Source: Microplitis mediator (Eukaryota > Arthropoda > Insecta > Hymenoptera > Braconidae). From it: a stretch of 64,000 bases of DNA. Positions 12,661 through 25,110 of the stretch are shown piece by piece. Within the stretch, counting starts at the first letter, position 1. Every line of letters starts with the position of its first letter. The notes beneath the pieces were generated by a model. It had not been told where the DNA came from. It made no database searches and saw nothing but the letters and a program-made list of their open reading frames with translations. Made by a program: the position numbers and the translations under genes. The stretch covers positions 15,057,401 to 15,121,400 of the forward strand of contig NC_079979.1 in assembly GCF_029852145.1 (NCBI RefSeq). The letters are read 5' to 3'.

Positions 12661-12761
12661 CGCTGAGAAAAAAATTTACTAATATTTGATAAAATGATTT
12701 GTCAATATTTGATCCATTATATATACCAACTTTACGACTGTATTTATTAATTATTATCCTA

Positions 12762-13303
12762 CACGGTAAGAAATATTTTGCGGATATCACTATGCCAGTA
12801 TGGGCGTGAACGCCATACTGTATGGTATCGAATATTTTTATAGGTTGGAAAATTGTATGCATAGATGATTCAACCATTGCGGGAATAATAACATTGGCAA
12901 TAGTTGTTGCGGACGCCGCAATGTCAGTATGGCCGTCAGGCCCATACTGCGTTGCCGTATCCACATTGTTTCTGGCCGATAAACCTAGTCTAACGACATC
13001 TATGTAGTTTTGGTGGTAATACGATAGTATACATTGATTGGCTCGCCAGAAATTATGGCGGGAAAAACTAGTAGCATTGTGCCCTCGGCATTGTAGTATG
13101 GGTCTCAGGGCCATGCTGTTTCGCCGTGCCTGCTATGCATACGTGTGAGCAATACAATAGCTCTAGTACTATAGAATATAGTAAATAACGCCATACTTCT
13201 GGGACTCGTTACAATACTGTCTTGGAATATTTCACATACTATTTCAATATCTGTCTTGAGACCATACCAGCATGGTGTTAAACGCCATGCATTTCTTATC
13301 GTG
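12762..13303. mobile_element. 542-bp TA-flanked MITE, CACGGTAAGAAAT family, copy 1
   Basis: The end CACGGTAAGAAAT is mirrored at 13291-13303 (one mismatch), with TA on both outer sides (12760-12761, 13304-13305). A second full-length copy of exactly the same length lies at 24,296-24,837 in the opposite orientation. The interior carries several palindromes of about 25 bp of the type CAGTATGGNC...GNCCATACTG (about 12,790, 12,927, 13,095, 13,265). ORFs that look conserved between the copies follow from repeat identity. A TA target suggests Tc1/mariner-like mobilisation (inference). Confidence 0.85.
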
Positions 13304-13305
13304 TA

Positions 13306-14448
13306 CACATATGAAATATCGATCTTTCCATCGACTAAATATTAATAAATTGATATTAACTTTTGATAGGTCGCTGATCAATATTTGGTAGAAGTTTACT
13401 ATAGTATACTTTACAATGTGCATGGGAAAGATTTAGATATTTACCACATGTCCTCACAATATCAAACTTTTTTGGTAATTTTTACTAAAAATTTCTTTGA
13501 ATGTAAGTCGAGTTAGTTAAAAGCAAGTCAAAAATAGACATTTGATTTTGACCTGCTCTTGGTTAGCTTGGCCTATGCTTAGTATTCATTTGTCAAAAAA
13601 CGTCAAATTTGACTTGGTTTTGGCTTACTTGACTTAAATGTAAATTAAAAAAGTTAAATTTACGTTATTTTTTTTACCCAGGAAGTTTCAAAATATATTT
13701 TTTAATGCAGTTATTTGTTATTATGTTTTTTTACGAATAAAAATGAAAATTTAAACACTAGTTGGTGAAAATAAAATAAAACTATTTAAACAAAATAAAT
13801 ATTTAAAAATAGGTTTACGTACACAATGGTCGTTAAATCTCAAAATAAAACCGGTTACATTTAATTGCGACTCGAGCTATCGATAAAAACGCTGCATTTA
13901 AATGAATTATTTTTTAAAACTGTTAATTATTTATTTAATTAATGAGGTATGTAAAAATATTTTTGCACATACACATGTTAAAAAAAAAGTTATAAATATT
14001 TAAAGATTTCGTTGATGATAAAAATAATTCTTTTATCACTGGATGTTTCACTTTTATTAAAACTGCGATATTTCTATTGACTATTAATGTGAGCTTATAA
14101 AATAGTATATAAAAAAATAAATAAATCATAATATCAAATACTAGCTTCAAAAAATATTTTTTTCTAGGTCAGCTAATAGTTAATAAATCATATTCTTTAA
14201 AAGTTGATTTAAAAATTCAAAAAAATAATATACGAATAATAAAAAATGCAACCCCTACTTTCATCCTACTTCACAAATCCCTCAAAGCAAAAGCAAAACT
14301 TTATTTTCCAACCAATTGAATTTTGTTTACATATTTTTATTCGATCCATATCAAATGTAATAACAAAAATTTTATCTACTTTATGTAAATAAAAACAAAA
14401 ATTATTGTGAATCCACTTCTCATAATCATATCAGTCGAATAATTAGAA
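13306..14448. other. No gene seen
   Basis: AT-rich. A weak inverted pair (AAGCAAGTCAAAA near 13522 and TTTTGGCTTACTTGACTT near 13620) hints at a small decayed foldback. Otherwise nothing. Confidence 0.4.
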
Positions 14449-14450
14449 TA

Positions 14451-15286
14451 CACGGAACAGAATATTAAAAATTAATAAATAATAGTAAAAAGTGGAATCT
14501 GTTATTAATAATTAGTACTGTTATGTACTTAATGCAAAGTAGTTTACTAATTTTTGTAGATTCCTAAAAACTACTATCAATTATTTCAAAAAGTAAGTAA
14601 ATATTATTACTTTTAGGTATAAATACGTGACTTACTAGTGAAAATTAATTAATTTATGGCATACATCTATTAAAAAGTAATGATTGGTCAAATTAAGAAT
14701 TGCTATCTTAGATACTGATTTTTCCAGCCGAAAAATTGCAAAAGTTACTAACTTTTATTTTATAAATTCGATATCACTGATCAATTATTAGCTTAAAATA
14801 TCATTTATTCATCATTATAAATTAATTTACAATATACATAAATCGAATAAGTGGTAAATAATAAAATGAAAAATTAGTATACTAGATATTGATTTTTTGC
14901 TCATAAAAATACCGAAAATTTTTAACTCTTGTTTTATAAATTCTATCCCATTGACTAATAATTAATATAAAATGTTATTTATTCGTTGTTATAAATTAAT
15001 TTATTATATACATAAATCGAATAAGTGGTAAATTTTTTAAATTTTTCTATGTTTATTTGAATAGTAATAAATAACTGTAGATACCAATTTATCGATTCTT
15101 TTTCATATTAATTTTAATATACGAAATTACAAATTTTGCTCTTCTATGAGTATTAAATTTTAATATAAATAATAGCCATTTTGTAATATAGAATGATCGT
15201 GGTTTGATATTAGTGTACAAATATACTAATTTTAAGTCAAAAATAAACTACAAACTATTAAAATTTTGAGCATCATTTTTTCCGTG
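14451..15286 (+). mobile_element. 836-bp TA-flanked MITE, CACGGAA family, copy A
   Basis: CACGGAACAGAAT at the left and a TTTTTTCCGTG right end are inverted, with TA outside both (14449-14450, 15287-15288). A full copy in the same orientation lies at 28,516-29,356 and a truncated inverted copy ends at 22,112. The interior holds two direct copies of a segment of about 170 bp (about 14,690-14,860 and 14,865-15,035), each ending in ATACATAAATCGAATAAGTG. No ORF. Confidence 0.85.
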
Positions 15287-15288
15287 TA

Positions 15289-16020
15289 ATTAAATAAATA
15301 AAAAATAAGTATGCGGATAAAAAAATAAAAATTATAAATTTTTAAGGCAGAGTAACAATTATTGTTAATTTGCGTTCATGCACTCAGGCCATAGCGTATA
15401 TCAAACTAATGTGAGAGAACAAGTGTGCACGAGAGTCACGACATATAAGTGGTTAGGTTATGCAGTAACGGAGTAAAAGGGGAAGAGATCATTGGATTAA
15501 CGCTCCTTGGACTGATCTTACCCAACACGCAAAGCAGGTACACTATAATCTAATAACCCAAGTCTGTAGACAACAAAGTCTCTCGACAAGCTCGGCAATC
15601 TGTTCTCTTGTACTTGGAGTACAATAAGAAAATGTACAAAAGATATGATACCTTTCTGCAATAACATTTTACCTTATTTGCAAGTCATGAATGCTTTTAA
15701 ACATTATCTATTTTCATGCTTTTATTTTTTATTTATTTATTTTCGTTTTTTTGGTTATAAGCATTTTTATGACTATGACAATGATAACTATCTCGGGACT
15801 TTGTACTGGATTCAATAGAGTACAAACTCGGGAAAAGTTGTAAAGAACCAAGGCGACGACAGTAACGGAGAAATCTCAGTTGCGAAAAGTACCTCTACAA
15901 GACCGCAGTATATTTTCTAGCCTGCGCATAACTGTCTCGAAACGTGCGCTACTAAAAAAAAATTAAAGTTACTGACGATAATCCACTTGCTTTTATCTTT
16001 TATTCTTTCCTAACAATATT
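15289..16020. other. No gene seen; moderately GC-richer patch
   Basis: 15,370-15,660 and 15,830-15,950 are less AT-rich than the surroundings, but the reading frames are closed. Possibly regulatory sequence. No specific motif recognised. Confidence 0.35.
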
Positions 16021-16026
16021 TTTTAA

Positions 16027-16806
16027 CTTCCCGCTAAGAAAATCGACGATTTTCGAAAAATTGGGAAGTTATTGTTTTCACCCTGACTTTCGAAAATCGA
16101 AATTTCATCAGATGTCGACGTTTTGAGGTCCTAGGAAGCTATTCTGACTATTTTCAGAAGGATGTCCGAGTGTCTGTATGTGTGTGTGTGTGTATGGATG
16201 TAAACTCTTAATATATTTTTAATGAACTGACCGATTAAGATTTTTGAGGTGGCAATCGAAAGAGTTCGTTGGCCGTCAACTTTTCTGAAAATTTTAAATC
16301 GATCGATCAAATAGACTCTAAGATATGGAAGAAAAACAAAAAAAAAATTTTTTTTTCAGTTTTTTTCAAATTTTTCAGAAATGGCTCGATCGACTAATTC
16401 CAAAATCTAATCAGGACAAGAACTCAATAAAACGCGTCGATTGCCGCCTCAACCATCTCAATCGGTTTATTTGTTAGAGAGAAATCGATCGAGAAAGAAA
16501 TGGAGAAAAACAGTTTTTTGCGAATATCTTCGAAACAACTGAACCAAACAATTTCAAAATTTTATCAGCTCTAGAACTCAATAAAATACGCCGATTGCCG
16601 CCGCAACCATCAAAATCGGTTAATTCGTTCGTGAGATATCGTGGGAGAAAGAAATGCTAAAAAACGGTTTTTTTCGATAACAATAGCATACCAAAGTATT
16701 TTCGAGCTCGAAGTGCTCGAAAATGTACTCACAACGATGTTTTCGAGTTCCTCGAGCTTGAAAACAGCGGGAAGTTTCAGGGCTGGCCCGCAGGGTCAAC
16801 CGATAG
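16027..16806 (+). repeat. AACTTCCCGC-family interspersed repeat, long copy
   Basis: It begins AACTTCCCGCTAAGAAAATC and ends near AGCGGGAAGTTTCAGGGC...GGGTCAAC, so AACTTCCCGCT and AGCGGGAAGTT are inverted near the two ends. Shared interior blocks are TCAGATGTCGACGTTTTGAG, GGTCCTAGGAAGCTATTCTG, a short (TG)n and repeated CAACCATCAAAATCGGTT. Another long copy is at 51,212-52,012, with partial copies at 12,105, 31,880-32,190 (minus) and about 41,935-42,030. It has no intact ORF. Confidence 0.8.
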
Positions 16807-16914
16807 ACAGATTTTTTTTTTAAATGTGTATGGAAAAATCTGCAGCAAAATGAGCCACCATTTAGAGGAAAAAAAAAAAAAAATTTTTTTTCGTTTGAAA
16901 CTTTCATTTACTGA

Positions 16915-17180
16915 GTAGGGGAAGGGAAGTTGACCACCCCGGGCAGTGCAGTCACTCCGAAATTTTTTTGAAGTAGTTCATTTCACCCGTAGTTTTGTTT
17001 TATTACAGCCATCGGTAATTGAAATAGTAAATACTGTGAAAAAAAAAATTTTAACTAAAAATCTTCTACGCCTGGGGAGTGACCAACTTGCCCCTTTATT
17101 TGTTAGAAATCATAAATAAGTTATTTCAAATAAAAAATTTCTTTTTTTTTAAATGGTGACTTAATTTGCCCCAGGTGTCT
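16915..17180. repeat. Degenerate GGGGCAA / TTGCCCC repeat fragment
   Basis: Contains GGGGAAGGGAAGTTGACCAC, GGGGAGTGACCAACTTGCCCC and TTTGCCCCAGGTG, the wording of the TIR elements at 40,291-40,910 and 56,093-57,750. Ends are not definable. Confidence 0.45.
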
Positions 17181-18053
17181 GGATTGTGTCGGAACAAAAA
17201 ATTTTGAGTTTTAATGATGAAAATGTCAAAATAAATGTCAAATAAATTTAGTAGAATTGAAAAATATTTTTCCACACATGATAGAAATGTAACAAATTGA
17301 ATAAACTAGATGATAGATGAAAAAAAATGTTTAAAAAAAAAAATGTTGCCAGTTTTTTTTTAGTTTTATTTGATATAGGAATATATATATATATATATAT
17401 TTTTTTTTTAGTAAGTATAAAAGCAGATTTTTCGAGATTGCAATTTTTGGAGCCGTGTCAGAGGACAAACGTCAACGCTGAGCGTTTTATCGTAATCATC
17501 TCTCTGCCCTATGTCCATACAGCACTCGCGAAAAATCGATTTGCGTAGGCTTTATGACCATCAATAATGATAAAAACGGCAAAGAGTATTACGAAATACT
17601 ATTCCGTCGGCAGAATGTTTCCTGCTTTTTATGGTGAATAAAAAAAAATATTTAAAAAAAATTCTATTATGCTCATGTCAAAAAAAATTGGGTTACTATT
17701 TTTTAAATCACAAAAATATATATAATAATATAGAAATTCTCTCGATGTGTATACGCATTTTATTTTAATACCGGAAGTATTTTAAAGTAATTTATTTTTC
17801 TACGAGATTTATATTAAAAAAATAAATATAAATATTTAAAAAAATAGAGATCGAAATTGAATAATATTTTGGTAGTAAATATTGTTTTAATATAATAAAG
17901 TGTATTTTTTAACAATAAAAAGTGAATAAATATAAAATAAACAAGGGTAACATTTTAAAGCAACAATATAAACCGAGGCGAAATGTAGTCTGACCAAAAG
18001 TAGTTGGTATCTCCTTGTCCTGACATACGACACTTTCAAGGACTCTAGACTCT
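17181..18053. other. No gene seen
   Basis: AT-rich with homopolymer runs and a short (TA)n at 17,380-17,400. The 73-codon ORF at 17,327 begins in a poly-A run and is not called. Confidence 0.4.
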
Positions 18054-18215
18054 CTAGACTTTTCTATTTAGATTCCTTTTCCAAGCATACCAGGATAGTA
18101 CTAGGAGCAGTGGCAAAAGCAGTAACAGTGCCAGCGCAGAGTAGGTTGAAAGTGAGAAATGCTTGCCGGGACATCGTGTTCCCGTTATCGTACTCGCCGG
18201 CACACTTGGTGTGCG
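18054..18215 (-). CDS. Possible terminal exon encoding a membrane anchor (uncertain)
   Basis: On the minus strand this frame is open from a TAA upstream of 18215 to a TAG at 18056-18054. It encodes ALALLLLLPLLLVLSWYAW followed by a basic tail (KRNLNRKV), the classic form of a C-terminal transmembrane anchor. The patch is GC-richer than its surroundings. A second frame of the same strand, starting at an ATG near 18173 (MSRQAFLTFNLLCAGTVTAF), also resembles a signal peptide, so the frame choice is not settled. I found no strong acceptor, and the hydrophobicity could be a by-product of CTG/CTT-rich sequence. No function assigned. Confidence 0.22.
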   Translation of the reverse strand, partial: RTPSVPASTITGTRCPGKHFSLSTYSALALLLLLPLLLVLSWYAWKRNLNRKV

Positions 18216-18359
18216 TTATCGCGGCCGTTACCTGTCCTATCTCGCAAAAATATATTCCTCCGTGGTGGCCATGAAGAAAAGGAGTATTTTCATGAGCAGA
18301 GATGGGCGGTAAGGAAAGAGACGTTGTGGCTGGATGGCAATCGATAAGGTTCATCTTGT

Positions 18360-20496
18360 CACCCAGATAACCTCTTTCTCTCGGAAAAAAAAATATATAC
18401 TTAAGTACAACATAAAAAATATTATCTCAATAATTTATTGCAACTCCCATAATTTCATTGATTTTTTTTTTTTCACAAACTTTCTTGCGTACTCGTTACT
18501 GTCAGAAAAATTATTAACTTGTTCTTACAGTTTGTCAGTTTAAATTGATAATTATTCATCAAAATTTCTAAGCCTGTTGCCAGCTATATAAATTAATCGA
18601 TAAAGTTTTAAAATCGAATTTTAAGAGTGCGATTTTATAGACAAAATTATTTTTTATAAATATTTCATTTTTACAATAAATGGATACCGAGAATAATTAA
18701 AATCTATTGATCAAAACTTTGACTATGATAAAAAATTCGAAATCTGGCATAAAAAAATTCAAAAAAATTATGATATCAGAAGATCTGTAGGGATCTGAGC
18801 AGATCTCATTAGATCTAAATGATTTCTACGGCAACTTCGCATGGTGAGAAACAAACATGTAAGTAGTGATAAAAATGATACGGAAATTAGCCGACGTCTA
18901 ATAACCCTGGTCAAAAAATTAGATCTGTTTTAAAATAAATGATAAATTCAAATATTTTTTCTTTAATTCAAGTTTATAAATCGTATTTATTTTATATAAG
19001 AATTTAATAATAAGTGAATTATTGAAAAAAAAATACGGAATTTGTGTATTGTCTACTAAGCGACCATAGGATAGCAAGAACTACAAGATATGCAAATAAA
19101 TGTACAGATTATAAATCATTTATTAGAAACTTTAAATATTTAGAAATTAATTCTAAATTGAAAATAAAAATTTAATATACCAAACTCTCATTGGACTCAT
19201 GTGCGGCGCAAGAACGTTCATAAAGTAAAAAAAAAAAATTGATATTCATACTTGTAGAGTATGAAAAGTTTTAATGTTTAATTCAACTTTGAAGTGTAAA
19301 GTTTGTTAAACTTCAATGGAATATTAATAAACCTATAAATTTATTATTATTGTTCTAACATATATATGCATACATACATACATATATATACTTAAAGTGA
19401 GATTATCTTTTGATAACATGGTCGATTTTAGTCAAAATTATTTTACTAACTCGAATCCATTCTACCTTCTGTAGGTCAGAGTCGTTTAGGAAAACTCACT
19501 TTGGCCCACTTTGAACGCGTTCTCATGCATGCCCGTCAAATGAATATAACGTTACACAAGAGGATTTTCACTGTCATTTGCGGCTACTGCTAAAAGCTTT
19601 TTTTCTTTCATACGATTTTTAAAACTGACTTTTTTCTATGCCGAGTAAATTAAATTTGAATCTTCTCTATTCATTAACAAAATAATAATTAAATATTTTT
19701 GTAATGATGATAATAATAGTAATAGATGATAGAGTAGCAGTTATTAGTCCACTTAAAAGCATTAAAATCATTATGGTAAATGCTAGGAAATTTAACTCGA
19801 AATTAATGGACGGTTATAGTAATTATTAAGGAAAAAAAGTTTAAAAATAAAACTAAATGATGGAATAATCAATGTTATCACTACGGGCGAATTGGCACGA
19901 ATGCTCAGGCCATTTGGGTGTTAACAGTACACGGGAATGGACGAAAAAAGTGATTGTGAAACTCGACTCTTTATTTTATCCAATTATCAATGTTTCTCAT
20001 GCGAATACGCCGTTAAAAATAAAATAAAACAGAAGGAAATGAAGTGGAATTGATGTTTAAAAAAAAAGAAATAACTCTGAATGCAAATTAAAAATAAAAA
20101 AAGTTGGATAAGTTTCCAAAGTACAAATAAATAAACAAATAAATTCAAACTTTCGCAATTATAAAATATATAAGGGGATATAATTCAATATTATTTTAGA
20201 GGTTCTTCAACTCTTTATTAATGTCCTTAATTTGAACTGAAGAAAGAGAAATTAACACCGGGATATCTCATTACTTGGCTTACAGACTCATTTCACGAAA
20301 CTCTGCTGTACTCCTGTCTAATAGACCCAGGAGCAACATTAGCTTAAGTGAGTTAGTCGTCCCATGGCATCAATGGAGAAGTAAACACTTTTAACAGTCA
20401 GTTGGACAGGAAAAAAAAAAATTAAGAAAAATTTCTTCTGCCATCCGCATTTTCTTTACTTTTTTTTTGTAACCATCCATCGCTTTATTTATTTGC
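18360..20496. other. Gene-poor AT-rich stretch
   Basis: No supported ORF. Short (ATAC)n/(TA)n runs at 19,358-19,391. A GC-richer patch at 19,440-19,560 has no open frame of note. Confidence 0.45.
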
Positions 20497-20785
20497 ACTG
20501 TAAAAAATCGGGAGTAAATTCGGAGTGAATACGGGTTTTATTCAAATTCGAATTGGAGTTTCGGAGTTTTTACAAAAAATCACTCCGCATACGGACTAAA
20601 TAGGGGGTTTGTCTTTTTAGCGGAGTGATTTCGGAGTGGTCTGGATTTTATTTCAATCCGCATTCATTCCGATTTTGAGTGTTAATATTAAAATAAACTC
20701 CCTTTCGAAGTAAATTTCACTCCGAGGAGACTAAATAAATAAACAATTATCCGCTCCCCATTTACTCGGAAAACTTTTTACAGTG
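20497..20785. mobile_element. 289-bp MITE, CACTGTAAAAA / GGAGTGA family
   Basis: CACTGTAAAAAATCGGGAGT at the left is mirrored by CTTTTTACAGTG at the right. The interior is built of GGAGTGA/TCACTCC words in both orientations. A related copy at 32,941-33,821 and an eroded one at about 36,548-36,880 share ends and words. No ORF. Confidence 0.75.
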
Positions 20786-20979
20786 TATTTATTTATTTAG
20801 TTCTTCGTCATTATAAATTTATTCTATGCAAATTAGGGCACAACTTCATTTGTACCAAAAAAAAACTCTACCATTCTAATATTCTATCAATTTAGAAGTC
20901 TACCAATGATTCTCTACTTGTCACCATACTGACAAAAAAAAAATTGTTACATAAAACTTGTTCCTTATTCTATTGATTT

Positions 20980-21075
20980 CACAGGAAAAATCCTGTTGCT
21001 GCAACAGGATTTTGTTCTGTTGCTCCCACAGGATGTGTCCTGTTGCAGCACCTATTTATTTTTTTCCGTGTGCCA
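20980..21075. repeat. Small CCTGTTGC palindrome cluster
   Basis: AATCCTGTTGCTGCAACAGG is a near-perfect palindrome and is followed by two more CCTGTTGC/CTGTTGC words and a TTTCCGTGT-like end. Probably a decayed foldback. Flanking sequence repeats CTCTACCA/ACTACCA words. Confidence 0.4.
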
Positions 21076-21948
21076 TAATAAAACTCTACCCAACAAATTA
21101 TTACCTTATTAGAATTCGATAATTTAAAATCCCTACCACAATAAGACACTACCATTTTAATTCACTACCATAATAAAACTCTACCATTATTGATCTCTAC
21201 CAGACAGTCTGTAAAAAAAATTTCTCTATGTCGAAATTAGAGTCACGAATTGAAAAAAATTCATGTAAGCCTAAAATTTACCAGATTCTCCTGACAATTT
21301 CTATATTTAAAAATAATTATTTCTATATTTGAAAATAATTATTATTTTTATGAGATAGCATTTAAGAGGATTTACTTTAATAATCTATAAATTGAGCCTT
21401 TTGTTTTTGGATAAAAATTAGTATTTATATTTTTATCATGAGCTATTTCACGTACAGAAAATTTCTACCCGACGTAAATTTATACCGATTGTATTATAGT
21501 TATTATTGGTGAATTGTTTTGAGTATTATAGAAACTCAACGATTATGGCAGACAATGAGAAGCAGAGAAAAGAAGACTCAAATAATGAAATGTTAATAAA
21601 TACTTGACTGTCTTGTTCACATATAAAAACCTCTGAAAAAAAATAAAAAAAAATTCAAGCGGATTAATAATAAGCTAGAAATGGAGCTCTAGAAATTTGG
21701 CTTTAAAAATTTCTGCTGCTTGATGGATTATTCGATTGTTTGAATCTGCAGGGCAATAAAATAAATTTAATTTTGTGTAGATTAATTATTACATTTAATT
21801 ATTTATAAACTTTTCATAAATAAATTTTTTTGAATTATAATAAATGTCACAAAATGTTGTATTCTCATGTCCGAAAAGTTTTTTTCAATGCTCAGATTCA
21901 GTGATCGATCACATAATCATGGGTTTTAAATAATTTTATTAATAATTT
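21076..21948. other. No gene seen
   Basis: AT-rich without supported coding sequence or structured repeat. Confidence 0.4.
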
Positions 21949-21949
21949 T

Positions 21950-22112
21950 TAATAATATTTACTTACTTTTTGAAATAATTGATAGTAGTTTTTAGGAATC
22001 TACAAAAATTAGTAAACTACTTTGCATTAAGTACATAATAGTACTAATTATTTATAACAGATTCTACTTTTTACTATTATTTATTAATTTTTAATATTCT
22101 GTTTTTTCCGTG
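21950..22112 (-). mobile_element. Truncated inverted copy of the CACGGAA MITE
   Basis: Its reverse complement matches the first about 160 bp of the 836-bp element (copies at 14,451 and 28,516), including the TTTTTTCCGTG end at 22,102-22,112. The remainder is missing. Confidence 0.75.
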
Positions 22113-22843
22113 GGCCATGTTTCGAAATGTATTTTATTGGATTTTATAACCGAACTAAAATCAAAATTTGTGTAAAATAAATTCCAAAATAACTAAGAAA
22201 AACAATTAAATATTCTAATTGTACAAAATAATGTGATAATTAATCGTCGATTTAACTTGAAGAGTTGAAACAATTTTGTAACGTATAATAAGGATAAAAA
22301 CTTTTACATATCTATATATACATATATATATGTGAAGCTGGTTAGAAAGCTCATATTATTCCACTACTCTCGGTAAGCGCTTTATCTCGAGCTCCAGATC
22401 TTCCAGCCGAACCGTATAGTAGTATAGACCTCCCGCCTGTCTTCCGTCTACCTCGTTTCAAAATCCCCGCGGAATCGAGCCAATGTTTTCACATATCATG
22501 CATCTGTATACAATCTACCTTGTGATGCGACTTAACCCTTCTGGGTACACCTAAAGATATTTCCGTATACATAAAAATTCCATCCGAATATCGTTATTTA
22601 TATCTTTACAAATTTTTTTTCTTTATCAAAAAATATTTAATAACTAGATAAATATATATATACTTTTTTTTTTATATCAATCTTTCCAATTAATGTTTGA
22701 AAACAAACATGATGCGTAAAAAAAAAAAAGTTAAAAGATAATAAATAAAAACTAGTATTACGTGTACATAGAAATATTATTAGTAAAGCAAAAAGCTCAC
22801 TCATGTTTCACGTAACTAGATATCGAAGTCTCTCGTATATTGT

Positions 22844-22882
<39 letters not shown>

Positions 22883-24293
22883 CACTAGAGACTTTTATCT
22901 GTTGGGTTGTGAAAATCCATTGATCTTTTTTTTATTTTTATTTCTTATTTTCTTTCTACAGACACATATATGTATATATGTATATATATGTGTGTGTGGT
23001 TTATGTACTATTTCAACAATTCGTCTCATTCTAGTCACTAACATCAAAACGATGATGGTAATAGTATATATAATATATATGTTTGGTAAAGGTGGTAATG
23101 GTGTTGAGTTTGAGGTGGAAGTGGCAGTGACGATGGTAAGGATGCAAGTGGGGAAAACGAATTCGTCGAGGCAAACAGTTTTCATTCGATCCTCCAATGG
23201 GTATTAAACGCGCTTCGCTAGACCAAGAGTGAAATTCTGGTCGGACGATATAATGGAATTTTTTATTCTCTCAGGAAGTAGAAAAAAAAAGTAATAAGAA
23301 GTAAAAGAACAAGATGAAAAAATATAAAAAATGAACAAACGGAGGATGAAAATTATAGATCGTTATGAAGGTCTTGTTAGCGTATACTGAGGTGTCTTGA
23401 TGAGAGAATTTCCACGTTGGAATTGAAAAAAAAAAAAAGATTGAAAATAGGAAAAGAAAAATATAGAAAGAAGAACTTGATTAATTCCATGAATTTTGCA
23501 ATTAATTTTATCCGTGCCCGACTACGTACTCTCTACTCTGTCTGATTAGATTGGGAGTGCACTACTTGTCTTTCGTTGGTTGATGAGATTTTTTTCGTTA
23601 TGGATTCAAGGAGTATATCTAGAATAATCTGGACTGTTTGTATGACGGGTAGGGGGAGGGTAGGGTAGGGGGTACTAATATACGTGACGTATAGAAGAAA
23701 AGATTAAACAAAAGGGGGTAAATTTAATCCCAAGTGTCGATCAATTACGCAGCCAATGGAGAAGGCATTTGGCCGGTTCGTGCTACCGGAGATGCTTGAG
23801 TAACCAAGACGCATGACCGTGACAGGAGTAATAGAGTGTGCTAGTGTTTTAGTCAATCTGTAGCTGCCTGAGTAAGATAAGCAAGAGTGATGAGATTCGA
23901 GCCCTTTTGGTTTGCCTCGCTATTTTATTTTACTCTCCTCTTTTATAATGTTTTATTTTATTTTTTGTTGCCGTCGTGATTACGGTATACAAGTTAATCA
24001 GTTTTAATTATGTAGCTGTGCTTCTGAGATCAAAGTTCATTGAGATTTTTCTAGTTTTATCGTGAGAGCAACCCGAAGAAAAATATAACATTATTAAAAA
24101 TCTCAAAGTAATTATGCGTGATTTAATTATTTAAATATTTCGCTTTCATAACTTTGGTCAAATTTTCATCTGTCGGATGAAAAATAAATTTTTTATAATT
24201 ATTAGGGTAGAATGGAACCCGAACAAGTGCCTAAACAATTTTTTCATTTTTGTAGACTTTTATTATTTTGTTTATTTTTAACTTTTGTTTAAA
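22113..24293. other. Gene-poor stretch with GC-richer patches
   Basis: 22,340-22,560, 23,080-23,260 and 23,730-23,900 are GC-richer than the surroundings but carry no ORF with protein-like features. (TA)n runs at 22,849-22,875 and 22,965-22,990 produce spurious ORFs. Could be conserved intronic regulatory sequence (inference). Confidence 0.4.
23647..23672 (+). other. G-rich tract able to form a G-quadruplex
   Basis: Five runs of at least three G (23647-23649, 23652-23656, 23658-23660, 23663-23665, 23668-23672) are separated by 1-2 bases, which meets the usual G3+N1-7 pattern. It stands out in an AT-rich background. Confidence 0.7.
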
Positions 24294-24295
24294 TA

Positions 24296-24837
24296 CACGG
24301 TAAGAAATGCATGGCGTTCAACACCATGCTGGTATGGTCTCAAGACAGATATTGAAATAGTATGTGAAATATTCCAAGACAGTATTGTAACGAGTCCCAG
24401 AAGTATAGCGTTATTTACTATATTCTATAGTACTAGAGCTATTGTATTGCTCACACGTATGCATAGCAGGCACGGCGAAAAAGCATGGCCCTGAGACCCA
24501 TACTACAATGCCGAGGGCACAATGCTACTAGTTTTTCCCGCCATAATTTCTGGCGTATCAATCAATGTCTACTTTCGTATTACCACCAAAACTATATAGA
24601 TGTCGTTAGACTAGGTTTATCGGCCAGAAGCATTGTGGATACAGTAATGCAGTATGGGCCTGACGGCCATACTGACATCGCGGCATCTGCAACAACTATT
24701 GCCAATATTACTATTCCCGCAATGGTTGAATCATCTATGCATACAATTTTATAACCTATGAAAATCTTCGATACCATACAGTATGTCGTTCACGCCCATA
24801 CTGGCATAGTGATATCCGCAAAATTTTTCTTACCGTG
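24296..24837. mobile_element. 542-bp TA-flanked MITE, CACGGTAAGAAAT family, copy 2 (inverted)
   Basis: Same length as copy 1 (12,762-13,303) and nearly identical when reverse-complemented. TA lies outside both ends (24294-24295, 24838-24839). It abuts the tRNA-derived SINE that begins at 24,840. The same internal CAGTATGG...CCATACTG palindromes are present. Confidence 0.85.
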
Positions 24838-24839
24838 TA

Positions 24840-25110
24840 TAGTGAAACCTAAACTGGGAATCGAACCTAGATCATGTCGGTATCGCGCCGAGTGCTCTAC
24901 TAGTTGAGCTATCTGGTACTATACTATATTCCGTCCAATTTGATCTATAACTTATTGAGCCACACCGTTCATCGTACGGTAATACACCAATTTTTAAATA
25001 TAGTGAAACCTAAACTTACAATTAACCCTCTCAATAAGACACTTTATCGATAAATTGAGAAAAATATAGATAGCCCGAATTGGGAATCGAACCCAGACCT
25101 AAATTTAAAA
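24840..25110 (-). mobile_element. tRNA-derived SINE, minus strand
   Basis: The reverse complement contains a pol III A box (TAGCTCAACTAG) and a perfect B box (GGTTCGATTCC) in a tRNA-like body at about 24,852-24,916. On its other side is the conserved unit ending GTTTAGGTTTCACTATA, and a further tRNA 3' end (GGTCTGGGTTCGATTCCC, reading minus) at about 25,086-25,108. So it is a dimer-like arrangement in which the second tRNA head is cut off. The same units occur at 31,083-31,400 on the plus strand. The acceptor stem does not pair, so it is not a functional tRNA. Confidence 0.75.

Noticed and set aside
12623..13308. ORFs that look conserved with 24,285-24,777 (MALRPILQCRGHNATSFS)
   Set aside because: The conservation is that of a 542-bp MITE present in two copies. 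The frames span its palindromes and termini.
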